A DNA stretch of 64,000 nt, taken from positions 1 to 64,000 of the forward strand of contig CAWETN010000012.1 in NCBI GenBank assembly GCA_963812075.1. Direction: 5' to 3'. The first letter of the stretch is position 1, and each line of letters starts with the position of its first letter. Under the pieces are notes generated by a model. It was not told the DNA's origin and did not search any database. It saw nothing but the letters and a program-made list of their open reading frames with translations. A program made the translations under genes and the position numbers. This document shows positions 54,017-63,387 of the stretch, piece by piece. Source of the DNA: JAMXLO01 sp963812075. GTDB lineage: Bacteria > Pseudomonadota > Alphaproteobacteria > Acetobacterales > Acetobacteraceae.

Positions 54017-55982
54017 TCAGCCGAACGCCGCCACCGCGAGCACGGCCGCCAGCGCGGCAAGCCCGAAGCCCGCAGCGACCTCCTGGCCGATCCGAGCCGC
54101 CAGAGCCGCCCGTTGCGCTGACCCGGTTGCAATCCGCGCCAGTTCCGCATCGATACCGTGCAGGCCCAACACCGCTTCCTGCGCCTCTCGCGCATCGTCG
54201 GTGCGCCCGGCCGGATCCTCCAGCACCTGCACCATCGGTCCGAGGTAGCCAGCCGCGTGTCACCGTCCGCAGCCGTTCCTCCATAGCCGCGCGGCGTGCA
54301 CGGTTGCGCAGGGTGGCGAGCACCGGCCCCGCGCGCGCGGCCAGCCAGGCGGCCAGAGCCGGCAGCGGGCCGCCACGAAACCGCGATTGCAGCTGTGCCA
54401 GGATCCGCAGCTGCGCCAGCAGGACCGCGCCATCTGCACTCTCGCCATGCGCGGCCAACTCCTTGTCCATGCGCCGTTCGAGGCGCGCGGCGACGAAGGC
54501 GCCAATTTGCGGATCGATCGGCTCGGTCTGCCGATGGTCGACACGGCCGGCCGCAGCCTCGAGCGCTGGCAGCAGATCAGGCAGGCCGAGAACCCAGTGT
54601 CCTTCGAGCAAGGGGCTGGCGCACGGCAGCAGCGGGTTCATCAGGTAGGTCAGCCGCTGCATGCCGCCATCGCGGGCGCGATGCTGTAGCCAGCTGCGCT
54701 GTTGACGCGCCTCCACGCGCAGCACCGAGGAGTCGCACCGGTCGGTGCGCAATGTGGCCCAGTTGCCGGCTTCCTCGCCGATGATGATCTCTTCGAGCCG
54801 CGCCGCCACCTCGCTGTTGCCCTGTGCCACGGCCAGGGCCGTGCCCATGCCGTCCGGCCATAGCGCCAGGCCGCGCCAGCAGAGCGGCGCCAGCGGATCC
54901 AGGATGGCGATGACCCGGGTGACCAGTTCCGCCTCGCCGTCGCGGGCCTCTCCGGGCGGGCCGAGATCGCGGTGCCGCACCAGTTCCTCGACCCGTGTGG
55001 CAAGTTGCGCATCGCCCAACCCGCGGCGCAGCCAATACTCGACAGCATTGCAGCGGACGGCATTCAGCGCCGGGTCCGGATCCATCGCCAGCGCATAGGC
55101 GAGCGACCGCGCGTCCCAGACCTCGCCGCAGCCGAGTGTCATCGGTCGCTGGGCCCGACGCGGCGGGCGTGCGGCGACCCGACGCCCGCGCGCGCTTGCC
55201 GGGTCGAGCAGCAGGGTCGGCGTCGGCCGATGCTCGGGATCCTCAGCCAGCATGCCCCTTACCAGGTCCCCGACGATCGGCGGCAGCCTCTGCTCGCCGG
55301 CCAGCGCCGCCCAGGTTCCCGCCTCCAGCTTCCGGCGGACGATCGCCTCATCGTCGAACTGCTCCAGCGGCAGGCGCCCGAGCGCCAGGCACAGGAGCAG
55401 GACGCCCAGCGCGTAGACATCGTCGGCAATGCTGCCCTCGCCGCGTCCGCCAGGCAGGCACATGGCCACGTAGGGCGGCTCGAACAGCGCCGGCTGCGTC
55501 ATTGCGGGCGGCGCCGCCCACGCGGTGCCCAGCACGATCGGCTGGCCCGGGGCACTCTGGAACACGTTGTCGGGCCGGATGCCACGGTGGGTGATGCCGC
55601 GCTCCTGCAAATGCTCCAGCACGTGCGCGGCCGGGCGCAGAACGCACTCCAGCAGTTCGGCCTCGGACCATGCGCGCGATCGGACTTTCACACTGGGGCC
55701 GGGCGGAGCGAGGCAGATCGCGTAGCAGGTGTTCCCGGCGGGCCCATGGGCGAGCGGTGTCAGCAGGCCTTCGATCGGCTCAGCCAGCACACGGAACGCG
55801 CGCGGCCGTGCCGGGATCTGCCGGTGCAGCTGGATCGCCATCAGGTCGCTTCGACCGCTGGCCTGATCAGCTGCTCCGAACGCCGGCAGTCCCCCGACCG
55901 GCGGAAACTTCCGGTTCAGATCCACCGCGTACTGGTTCGCGACCAGTAGTCCGCCGGCGCGGGAGGGATCGGGGTTCGCCAT
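54017..55982 (-). CDS. Protein-kinase-like pseudokinase with C-terminal membrane helix, one frameshift
   Basis: From ATG 55982 a kinase-fold domain covers about residues 45-270 (CVLRPAAHVLEHLQERGIT, YALGVLLLCLALGRLPLEQF, RGMLAEDPEHRPTPTLLL). The catalytic HRD is HRG (GITHRGIRPDNVFQ, residues 131-141) and the DFG is replaced (VLGTAWA). There is no glycine loop or VAIK Lys, so catalysis is unlikely. A helical middle part of about 300 residues follows. A shift near 54253 leads to GYLGPMVQVLEDPAGRTDD and a C-terminal helix (AAGFGLAALAAVLAVAAF). Reconstructed length is about 655 aa. It is likely a membrane-anchored scaffold or sensor. Confidence 0.7.
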
Positions 55983-56052
55983 GGCGCCCCGATCCTTGAC
56001 GAGAAAGGTTGAGGATCGGTGTCTGCGCGCCTGCCGAACCGACCCCGATCGG

Positions 56053-57432
56053 TTACGTCGGGAGGGCGGCCAGCGCGCGATCCAGCGTATCGACCAGCCG
56101 GTCGCATTCGGCGCGGGTGATCACCAAGGGCGGCGACAGCACGATGACGTTGCCGAACCGTCGCCCGCCACCGGCGCGTCCTACGATCACGCCCTGGTCG
56201 CGGCAGAAATCCACCACCGAGGTGATCACCGAACCATCCACCGGCTCCTTGGTCGCGCGATCCTTCACCAGTTCGATCGCCTGCAGCAGGCCTTTGCCGC
56301 GCACGTCGCCTACCACCGCGTGCCGGTTCAGCCCGCGCAGCCCATCGAGCAGGTAGGCGCCGGTTTCCGCCGCCCGGTCGGCCAGCCTTTCGGCCTCCAT
56401 GATCTCGATGTTGCGCAGCGCCACCGCGGCGGCGACCGGATGGCCGCCATAGGTGTTCACCTGCGCCACTTGGCGGTTCTCCGCCGGATCGCCGTAGAAG
56501 CTGTCGAACACCGAGTTCTTCACCACTGTCGCCGCGATCGGCATGTAGGCCGACGAAATCCCCTTGGCCACGGCGATGATGTCCGGCGACACGCCGTAGT
56601 GCTGGTGCGCGAACATCTTGCCGGTGCGGCCAAAGCCGTTGATCACCTCGTCGACGTGCAGCAGGATGCCGTAGCGGCGGCAGATCGCCTCTACCTCCTT
56701 CAGGTACTCGTCCGGCGGCACCGCGACGCCGATCCCGCTCATGATCGGCTCGACGATCACCTCGGCGATGGTGTCGGGGTTCTCGCCCAGGATGGCGCTT
56801 TCCATGTTCTTGACGCAGGCCAGGCCGCAGCTGGGATAGCTGAGGCCGAACGGACAGCGATAGCAGTACGGCGGCGCGACGTGGACGAAGTCACCCGAAT
56901 AGGGTTCGAACTTTGCCTTGCGGTCGCCCATGCCGCCGGCGTCCAGCGTGGCCAGCGTGGTGCCGTGATAGGCATAGTAGCGGCTGACCGTCTTGTAGCG
57001 GAACTCGCCGGGCTTCTCCTGCTTCTGATACTGCCGCGCGATCTTGAAGCCCGCCTCGTTGGCCTCCGACCCGGAATTGACGAAATACACGTGGTAGCCA
57101 CCGCCCATCAGCGTGTTGATCTTCTCCGCCAGCCCCGCGGCGGGCACGTTCATCTGCGTGTGCGGGAAATACGCCAGCTGCTGCATCTGGTCGGCGGCGA
57201 CATCGGCCAGCTCGCCGCGGCCGTAGCCGATATTGACGCACCACAACCCGGCCATGGCATCGAGATACGCAGTGCCGTCGGCATCGTAGATCGTCGAGCC
57301 ATGCGCGCTGGTGACCACCATCTGCTTGGTCTCCAGCAGCTTGTGCTGGACGATCGGGTGCAGGACGTTCTGCAGGTCCTGGCGCACCACGGCGGCGCGG
57401 ATCTCGGGATCGGGGGCATTGGTCAGCGACAT
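56053..57432 (-). CDS. Class III aminotransferase (omega-amino acid/taurine--pyruvate type)
   Basis: 459 aa. The PLP Lys is in IIAVAKGISSAYMPIAATVV, with NSGSEANEAGFKIARQYQ, YYAYHGTTLATLDAGGMGD and LLHVDEVINGFGRTGKMF as supporting motifs. The KGISSAYMP and CYRCPFGLSYPSCGLACV segments are typical of the omega-amino acid:pyruvate and taurine:pyruvate group. It transfers an amino group from an omega-amino acid or amine to pyruvate. No taurine or polyamine genes adjoin it, so the donor is unknown. The ORF is intact. Confidence 0.88.
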   Translation of the reverse strand: MSLTNAPDPEIRAAVVRQDLQNVLHPIVQHKLLETKQMVVTSAHGSTIYDADGTAYLDAMAGLWCVNIGYGRGELADVAADQMQQLAYFPHTQMNVPAAGLAEKINTLMGGGYHVYFVNSGSEANEAGFKIARQYQKQEKPGEFRYKTVSRYYAYHGTTLATLDAGGMGDRKAKFEPYSGDFVHVAPPYCYRCPFGLSYPSCGLACVKNMESAILGENPDTIAEVIVEPIMSGIGVAVPPDEYLKEVEAICRRYGILLHVDEVINGFGRTGKMFAHQHYGVSPDIIAVAKGISSAYMPIAATVVKNSVFDSFYGDPAENRQVAQVNTYGGHPVAAAVALRNIEIMEAERLADRAAETGAYLLDGLRGLNRHAVVGDVRGKGLLQAIELVKDRATKEPVDGSVITSVVDFCRDQGVIVGRAGGGRRFGNVIVLSPPLVITRAECDRLVDTLDRALAALPT

Positions 57433-57522
57433 GATGTCCTCGTTCTGGTGTTGTGGTGCAGACTACAGCATCTGCGCGCCACGTCACGTAGCAACCATTG
57501 CCACTGCCCCGCGTGATGCCCG

Positions 57523-57837
57523 CTAGCGTCTTCTCGATGCATCCTCGCGCACCCGCGGTGCGCCGGAGGTGTGCTGCCGGACATTCTTCCACACGATCGC
57601 CACGGCGATGACCAGGAAGGCGGCGACGCGAAGCAGATACACCCAGCTCCGCTCCTCGCGCGGCACGACCGACAGACCCAGCAGCGCCTGCTGCGCGGCC
57701 AGCAGCCAGAACGCAAGGGCGAACGCCACGAACAGCGCGTCGCGATTGAGTTGCCAGAAGCGCATGAAGCACAAGCCGATGGCCATGAAGCACATCGTGG
57801 TAAGGCCGGAGAGAAAGCCGGCGACGACCGGGCTCAT
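57523..57837 (-). CDS. DUF5985-like small membrane protein, second of pair (locus 2)
   Basis: 104 aa from ATG 57837, overlapping the preceding stop. Three helices: FLSGLTTMCFMAIGLCFMRF, LFVAFALAFWLLAAQQALLG and WVYLLRVAAFLVIAVAIVW, then a basic tail. It is clearly homologous to the 49972-50256 protein (FWLL..QQ..L, SW.YLLR.AAFL.IA.AIV.KN). The function is unknown. Confidence 0.75.
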   Translation of the reverse strand: MSPVVAGFLSGLTTMCFMAIGLCFMRFWQLNRDALFVAFALAFWLLAAQQALLGLSVVPREERSWVYLLRVAAFLVIAVAIVWKNVRQHTSGAPRVREDASRRR

Positions 57838-58100
57838 TCCATCCCCCGGACGAAGCCCCAGAGCAGCAGAATACCGGCCGCCAGCGCGGTCAGTGCGCGC
57901 GCCAGGCTCAGGTCGAAGTCCGGCAGTACGATCATATCCGCCAGGACCACCAGGTTGTTGACCGTGAGCATGCCGAAGCAAAGCGCGCTCCACAGCAGCA
58001 GGCTCTGCCGGCGGCGGCGAAAGGCCGCGCTCAGCAACCAGGCACACAGCCCACTGGTGAGGACGCACAGCAGGTAGATGACGGCCTCGAGACTCAGCAT
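57834..58100 (-). CDS. DUF5985-like small membrane protein, first of pair (locus 2)
   Basis: 88 aa from ATG 58100, which overlaps the end of the small regulator gene. Helices: AVIYLLCVLTSGLCAWLLS, LLLWSALCFGMLTVNNLVVL and LARALTALAAGILLLWGFV. The EAVIYLLC...LLCAxLL pattern matches the 49691-49975 protein. The order (first type then second type, with overlapping ends) is the same as in locus 1. Confidence 0.75.
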   Translation of the reverse strand: MLSLEAVIYLLCVLTSGLCAWLLSAAFRRRRQSLLLWSALCFGMLTVNNLVVLADMIVLPDFDLSLARALTALAAGILLLWGFVRGME

Positions 58101-58468
58101 CGATCCTTCCTAAGGCGGAACGCATCGGCGAAGGTCTGAATCCGGTCCGCCGGTGCCGCGAAGATCGCGCGCGCGACACTGCGCGGCTTGCTTTTGTAGA
58201 GGTCGATCAATTCCCGTGCCAACGCGGCCTGCTGGTCGGACACAGGCAGGAAGCGCCAGGTCCGATCGCGGTCGCCGACGACGAATTCGGCAGCCTGAAG
58301 AACGGCAAGACCGTCGATGACCAAGGGCACACTCGCCCGCAACTCGCGCACGAGCGCCCCGACCGACCAGGGCCTGGCAGGTTCCTGTGACAGCACCAGC
58401 AGCAGTTCTAGAGGCCAGACCGACCGGAACGTATTCTTGACGAACTGCAAGATCGCATCTTCGGTCAC
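58094..58468 (-). CDS. Winged-helix-like small regulator upstream of DUF5985 pair
   Basis: 124 aa from GTG 58468 (TEDAILQFVKNTFRSVWPL). The fold looks like a winged helix: ELLLVLSQEPARPWSVGAL, then VRELRASVPLVIDGLAVLQ as recognition region and EFVVGDRDRTWRFLPVSD as wing. The C-terminal helix reads ALARELIDLYKSKPRSVAR. No metal-binding cysteines are seen. It overlaps the first DUF5985-like gene by seven bases, so all three are one operon, and it takes the place that the Crp-like gene has in locus 1. Confidence 0.6.
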   Translation of the reverse strand: MTEDAILQFVKNTFRSVWPLELLLVLSQEPARPWSVGALVRELRASVPLVIDGLAVLQAAEFVVGDRDRTWRFLPVSDQQAALARELIDLYKSKPRSVARAIFAAPADRIQTFADAFRLRKDRC

Positions 58469-58485
58469 GGAAGCCCGACAGCGGC

Positions 58486-59703
58486 TTATGAATGGCCGGA
58501 TTGTTCGGCAGAGCCGGTGCGCTTCACAAGGCCAAGGCGTCGAATAAGCACCGGCATCGTCAAAGCTTGAACGAAGATCGAGAATGCCACGACGGCAAAG
58601 GCCGCGATGATGATGTCGTCCCGCTCGGGCACGCTGCCTGGCAAGGCGAGGGCCAGAACCAGGCCAAGGGCGCCCCGCAATCCGCCCCACACGAGGACGT
58701 GCTGGTAGCGGATGTCCACGGCAAGCCCGGTCCGGCTGAACATCGCCGACAGCGGATAGACGGCAGCCATGCGCCCGAGCATCACCACCGGGATGGCGAT
58801 CAGGCTTGTTTTGCTCAGCAGACGAAATCCCTGACCCGCTTCGTTGAGCCCGATCAGGATGAAGACGATCGAGTTCGCCAGGAAGGCGGCGTACTCCCAG
58901 AACGCGACGATGTGGCCGCGGCCGGCCTGCGAGAGGTAGCCGCGCCACCCGACATTCCCGACCACCATGCCGGCGGTGAGCGAAGCGAGCACGCCCGAGG
59001 TTTCGCACCGCTCGGCGATCAGGAAGGCGCCGTAGGCCACGATCGTCGTCAAGGTGATCTCGACGAGGTGGTCGTCGGTACGGCTGACGAGCAGCAGCAG
59101 CACGACTCCGGCGAGGCCGCCGCCGATGACGAAGCCGCCCAGCGCCTTCCACACCAGCAAGCCGGTCATGGCCGGCCACGCCACGTCGGAGCCGGCGGCG
59201 ATCGTCAACAGTATCGCGAAGCCGACGGCCGCGGCGCCGTCGTTGAGCAGGCTCTCCGCCTCCACCAGGAGACGGAGGCGGGGCTCGACGCGCGTTTCCT
59301 TGAAGGCCGCGATCACGGACACCGGATCGGTCGCCGCAATGAGCACCCCGAACAGCGCCGCACCGATCCAGCTCCAGCCGATCAGCAGGTGCATGCAGGC
59401 GGCGACCAGCGCGGCCGCGAGCGCGACGCCGACAAATGCGAGGGCCACGATGATCGGCAGGTCCTTGCGGAACGGCGACCAGCGGATCTGCAGCGCCGCC
59501 TCGAAGATCAGCGGCGGCAGCAGCGTGGTGAACATCGCGTCCGGTGAGAGAACGATATCCGAGCCGATGGGCGCGCGGGCCAGCAGGATGCCGGCCGCCA
59601 CCAGACCGACGACATACGGCAGGCGCATCCGGCGCGAGAGGATCGCGACGACCGAGGCAACCAGCAGGATCAGTCCGAGATTGATCGTGAAGGCGTCGCG
59701 CAT
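58486..59703 (-). CDS. Na+/H+ antiporter, CPA1/NhaP type
   Basis: 405 aa from ATG 59703 with GGAGG upstream. The 12 hydrophobic segments and the CPA1 ion-site motif FGVLIAATDPVSVIAAFKE with its Asp are visible, together with LLVEAESLLNDGAAAVGF and VWGGLRGALGLVLALAL. The family exchanges Na+ or K+ for H+ across the inner membrane. It has no C-terminal TrkA domain. It is intact and lies 17 bases upstream of the small regulator gene, so it may be co-transcribed with the DUF5985 module. Confidence 0.88.
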   Translation of the reverse strand: MRDAFTINLGLILLVASVVAILSRRMRLPYVVGLVAAGILLARAPIGSDIVLSPDAMFTTLLPPLIFEAALQIRWSPFRKDLPIIVALAFVGVALAAALVAACMHLLIGWSWIGAALFGVLIAATDPVSVIAAFKETRVEPRLRLLVEAESLLNDGAAAVGFAILLTIAAGSDVAWPAMTGLLVWKALGGFVIGGGLAGVVLLLLVSRTDDHLVEITLTTIVAYGAFLIAERCETSGVLASLTAGMVVGNVGWRGYLSQAGRGHIVAFWEYAAFLANSIVFILIGLNEAGQGFRLLSKTSLIAIPVVMLGRMAAVYPLSAMFSRTGLAVDIRYQHVLVWGGLRGALGLVLALALPGSVPERDDIIIAAFAVVAFSIFVQALTMPVLIRRLGLVKRTGSAEQSGHS

Positions 59704-59782
59704 GCCAGGGCCTGCCTCCTCTTCCCGCGCAGTACGGCGCGACCTCGCGGTCCTGCCGTGGCGGCAACCCGGATTAGCCGCG

Positions 59783-60727
59783 CTACAGGTAGTCCGCCAG
59801 CCGCGGCCGGAACCAGTCGAGCGTGCGGCGAATGCCCTCCTCCAGCGACACGCGCGGTTCCCACCCGGTGGCGGCGCGGAACGCGCCGTCATCGGCGTGG
59901 TAGCTGCCGATGTCGATCGTCGCGCGATCGGCCGGGAACTCGCGCGTGGTGTAGCGCACCGCCGGGCCGGCGACGCGCACCAGCAACTCGGCGATGTCGT
60001 GCAGCGACGCCGGCGGCGGGCCACCGATGTTGAAGATGCGCCCGTGGCAGGCCGGCGTGTCGGCGGCGCGCAGGAAGGCCTCGGTGACATCGTCCACATA
60101 GGTCAGGTCGCGCAGCTGCTCGCCGCCCCAGACCTCGAACGGGCGGCCCTCCAGCACGCAGCGGATCCAGATCCCCAGGAAGGTCTGCCGCGCGTCGCGG
60201 ATGCGCAGCCGCGGCCCGTAGCAGTTGGTCAGCCGCAGCGACACCACCGGCCGGTTACGCACCCGGTGCTCCAGCAGCCAGTACTGCTCGCCAGCAAACT
60301 TCGACACGCCGTTGGCATCGGGCGGCGCCACCGGCTGGTTCTCGTCCACCGGAAGCTTCTGCACGCGGCCATAGAACTGCCGCGTCGAGGCGTGCACCAC
60401 CACGGCATCGGGTGCCGCCTCGCGCGCCGCCTGGATCAGCCGCACCTGCGCCACCGCGTTCACCGCGATGTCGGCCAGCGGGTCGTTCTGCCCGCCCATG
60501 TGGCTGGTCTGGGCAGCAAGATTGAAGATGACCGCGGCTCCCTCGCACAGGTTGCGCAGATCCATCTCGCGGATGTCGCCACGCACCAGCTCGACCTTCG
60601 CATCCGCGAGGTTGGCCGGGTTGGCGCCCCCACCGAACAGGAAGCCGTCCAGCGCCGTCACGCGTGCCCCACGCTCGGCCAGCGCGTGGCAGAGGTTCGA
60701 GCCGAGAAACCCGGCGCCGCCCGTCAC
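59783..60727 (-). CDS. NAD-dependent epimerase/dehydratase (extended SDR)
   Basis: 314 aa from GTG 60727 (VTGGAGFLGSNLCHAL). The Gly-rich NAD motif is only just inside the ORF. The base context upstream (EYLVTGGAGFLG in frame, but after a TGA) suggests a short N-terminal extension with one indel near 60740. The active site has S in VVVHASTRQFYGR and the YxxxK-like residues replaced in GVSKFAGEQYWLLEH. C-terminal parts are LRDLTYVDDVTEAFLRAAD and GWEPRVSLEEGIRRTLDW. It probably modifies a nucleotide sugar (GDP-mannose or dTDP-glucose type) for a surface polysaccharide. Confidence 0.82.
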   Translation of the reverse strand: MTGGAGFLGSNLCHALAERGARVTALDGFLFGGGANPANLADAKVELVRGDIREMDLRNLCEGAAVIFNLAAQTSHMGGQNDPLADIAVNAVAQVRLIQAAREAAPDAVVVHASTRQFYGRVQKLPVDENQPVAPPDANGVSKFAGEQYWLLEHRVRNRPVVSLRLTNCYGPRLRIRDARQTFLGIWIRCVLEGRPFEVWGGEQLRDLTYVDDVTEAFLRAADTPACHGRIFNIGGPPPASLHDIAELLVRVAGPAVRYTTREFPADRATIDIGSYHADDGAFRAATGWEPRVSLEEGIRRTLDWFRPRLADYL

Positions 60728-60818
60728 CAGGTACTCTGCATCCGTGCCAATTCATGTTGGTTCCCCTCGAGTCTCCGCATGGCAGCGATGCATGGCAAAA
60801 CTCTGGCGTCAGCCAGCC

Positions 60819-61772
60819 TTAATCGTGCGGCCTCCGCGGTCCGGTGCCGGCGCTACGCATGATCTCGCTGAAGCCGAACAGCAGCATCAGCACGCCAGAC
60901 AGCACCTCGACGGCGGTGATCGCCCGCGCCAGGAACGAAGCTGGCGCGATGTCGCCGAATCCCAGAGTGGTGATGGTGGCGACGCTGTAATACAGCGAAT
61001 CGACGAAGCTGATGCGCGCCGGCTCTCCATGCAGCGAGAACTGCGGCACGCGCGTTGTGAGGTCGGCGATGCGGTAGAGGCAGGCGAATACCACCACCAG
61101 CAGCGAATAGAAGGTGACGAACGCCATCAACGGCCGCACCAGCCGGTCGAGCCGTGCCGCGACACCTTCGAATACCATGGCGATGTCGATCATCACCAGG
61201 ATGACGTCGCGCACCGAGGCGACCACGAACAGCGTGACAAGCGCCATCGCAGCCAGCAGCACAAGGCCTTGCTCGAAGGGGGCAAGCTCGAGCCGCGGCA
61301 GAGCGAACGACGCGGCGCCGACGGCCATTGCGCCGATCAGCCAGCTGGTGATCCGCGGCAGCCGTTCAAGCTCACGGATCCGGCGCGCGTGGATGATCGA
61401 GAAGACCTGTCTTCGGCGCAGCACGCAGCCGCCGAGAAAGCCCAGCACCGGCAGCGCCACCGCGCCGAGCGCGAACGGCTGCGGCGCCGCCGGGAAGTTG
61501 GCGTCACGGAAGAACTCGAAGATGCAGGCGTAGATCGCCAGGAAGTTGGCAACGGTGATGCCGAAATGCGCTCCGCCCGGGAACAGCAGGTAGAAGAAGC
61601 CAAAGCCGACAGCGCAGGTGAGCAGCGACGACAGAGTCGTCGTCCAGTCGGCTCCGATCGCCGCTGCCACGAGACCGACGAGGAGCAGAGTAAAGGCGGT
61701 GGAGCGCAGCCAGTGCCGGTCGAGGCCGACGTGCCGTTCAATCTGACGGACGCGGATCGGCGTGCGGCTCAT
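60819..61772 (-). CDS. Ion channel protein (two-helix potassium channel type)
   Basis: 317 aa. An N-terminal multi-helix membrane part (FTLLLVGLVAAAIGADWTT onwards) is followed by the pore unit SFVDSLYYSVATITTLGFGD with the TLGFGD selectivity filter and a final helix AITAVEVLSGVLMLLFGFS. No cytoplasmic RCK domain is present. The filter reads as K+-selective. Regulation is unknown. Confidence 0.82.
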   Translation of the reverse strand: MSRTPIRVRQIERHVGLDRHWLRSTAFTLLLVGLVAAAIGADWTTTLSSLLTCAVGFGFFYLLFPGGAHFGITVANFLAIYACIFEFFRDANFPAAPQPFALGAVALPVLGFLGGCVLRRRQVFSIIHARRIRELERLPRITSWLIGAMAVGAASFALPRLELAPFEQGLVLLAAMALVTLFVVASVRDVILVMIDIAMVFEGVAARLDRLVRPLMAFVTFYSLLVVVFACLYRIADLTTRVPQFSLHGEPARISFVDSLYYSVATITTLGFGDIAPASFLARAITAVEVLSGVLMLLFGFSEIMRSAGTGPRRPHD

Positions 61773-61869
61773 GGCGCGGCAACGTGCGGGCGGCGCTGGG
61801 GCATGGCGGCTTCGCTTCTCTTGCGCCGCAGGATGCCCCTCAGGTCGTCATGATACCAGGATATTGTGC

Positions 61870-61889
61870 GCTCGGCTGCAAGGCCGAGC
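61870..61889 (-). terminator. Weak hairpin downstream of the 67-aa membrane protein
   Basis: GCTCGGC (61870-61876) and GCCGAGC (61883-61889) form a 7-bp stem with a six-base loop. It lies 58 bases past the stop of the small leftward gene and is followed leftwards by A/T-rich DNA but no T run. It may be a weak terminator. Confidence 0.3.
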
Positions 61890-61946
61890 CGATATGCGCT
61901 CGGCCGTGCCCAGAATGCCCCGACGTGCAGGGGCAACCGGATGGCG

Positions 61947-62150
61947 TCAAAGGACGACGACGATGGCGAGCCAGATCAGCCCGGAAAGCACGAGACCCAG
62001 GCCGATCCCGGCGGCAGGGCCCAGGTCGGCATCGGCAGGAACATCGTGGCGCGACCAAGAGCCCACGCCCGCCCGTTGCCGGTCCCCGACCGCTTCGCTG
62101 ATGGGACCAAATCCCTCGCCCCCAACCAGTGTGTTGGTTATATCCGACAT
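61947..62150 (-). CDS. Small membrane protein (67 aa)
   Basis: ATG 62150 follows a GGGGGAG ribosome site. The protein reads MSDITNTLVGGEGFGPISEA, then VGDRQRAGVGSWSRHDVPAD, then one hydrophobic C-terminal helix GIGLGLVLSGLIWLAIVVVL. A single tail-anchored helix with a soluble N-terminus is predicted. No family is recognised. It stands between the ion channel and the alpha/beta hydrolase. Confidence 0.5.
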   Translation of the reverse strand: MSDITNTLVGGEGFGPISEAVGDRQRAGVGSWSRHDVPADADLGPAAGIGLGLVLSGLIWLAIVVVL

Positions 62151-62341
62151 CTGGCTCCCCCCGGCCACCGCACGAGGCGCAGCCGTTTCCCTTGAGGACG
62201 AGGACGTTCCCGGGTGGGTATTATTCCGCATGTTTGGGCAGAAATATCCGCATTTCCGCGGCACTCAGGCCGGGTTGCGCTGCCGCGACCGATCGGTGAA
62301 ACCGCATCCCAGCAACCCGATCCGCCGTGGAGTGTGGTCCC

Positions 62342-63226
62342 ATGTCCGACCCGGAAATCGCCGCGATCCGTACCCTGCTCGCGGGGCGCCCCCGCCCGGC
62401 CGGCTCCGCTGAACGGCGGCAGCGGCTCGACGATTTCGGCCGCTCGCTCGGAATGCCGGGGCAGGCCGACCTGCAGGCCGTCGATATCGCCGGCGTGCCG
62501 GCGGAGTGGTCGAGCACATCCGAGGCCGATGCGTCCCGCGCCGTGCTCTATCTTCACGGCGGCGGCTACATGGCGGGCTCGATCGTCAGTCACCGCTACG
62601 TTTCGGTCGAGATTGGCCGTGCGGCACAGGCTCGCACCCTCGCCGTCGGCTATCGGCGCACTCCCGAACATAGCTACCCCGCGCAGCTCCACGACGCGAT
62701 GGCCGCGTACCGATGCCTGCTCGATCAGGGGATCGCGCCCGGGCACATCGCGGTGGGCGGCGACAGCGCCGGGGGAAATCTGACGCTGGCCTTGCTGCTC
62801 GCACTGCGCGAGCGCGCGGAGCCGCTGCCCTGCTGCGCCTGGCTGATTTCACCATGGACCGATCTGACGGCGAGCGGCGTCACGATGCAGACCAAGGCAG
62901 CTGCCGATCCGATGATCCAAAAACCTTATCTGCTCGAGCTGGCGCAGGCCTTCTGCGGCGGCAGGGACCTGGCCGACCCGCTGATCTCGCCGCAGCACGC
63001 CGATCTCGCCGGGCTTCCGCCGCTGCTCATACAGGTCGGTGCCGACGAGACCCTGCTCGACGACGCGGTCACACTCGCCGGCAGGGCCGGAGCCGCCGGG
63101 GTCGCGGTGACCCTGCAGATCTGGCCCGACATGATCCATGCTTTTCCGATGTTCTTTCCGCTTGTCGCCGCATCCCGACGGGCAACAGCCGATGCGGGCG
63201 CGTTCCTGCGCCGCCATTTCGCGTAG
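62342..63226 (+). CDS. Alpha/beta hydrolase, hormone-sensitive-lipase type
   Basis: 294 aa from ATG 62342. The HSL-family oxyanion motif HGGG is in AVLYLHGGGYMAGSIVSH and the nucleophile Ser in IAVGGDSAGGNLTLALL. The Asp is in LLIQVGADETLLDD and the His in WPDMIHAFPMFFPLVA. This is a carboxylesterase of small acyl esters or lactones. The natural substrate is unknown. The ORF is intact. Confidence 0.88.
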   Translation: MSDPEIAAIRTLLAGRPRPAGSAERRQRLDDFGRSLGMPGQADLQAVDIAGVPAEWSSTSEADASRAVLYLHGGGYMAGSIVSHRYVSVEIGRAAQARTLAVGYRRTPEHSYPAQLHDAMAAYRCLLDQGIAPGHIAVGGDSAGGNLTLALLLALRERAEPLPCCAWLISPWTDLTASGVTMQTKAAADPMIQKPYLLELAQAFCGGRDLADPLISPQHADLAGLPPLLIQVGADETLLDDAVTLAGRAGAAGVAVTLQIWPDMIHAFPMFFPLVAASRRATADAGAFLRRHFA

Positions 63227-63387
63227 GCGACGCCGGCAGCGGGCGCGGGCAGCTCAAGGACGCAGCATCGGCGAGAGAAATGCCACGCTTGGCGGCACAG
63301 CGATGAGGGCCGGGGTTGAGGCACTTCCCTGGCGCGGGCACACTCGCTGGCCCGTGGGGCACCGACCCGAAGCAGCAAGGCAGACGC

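Noticed and set aside
56890..56920. A GGGTTCGAACT stretch resembling a tRNA T arm
   Set aside because: It lies inside the aminotransferase coding frame and no cloverleaf can be built around it.
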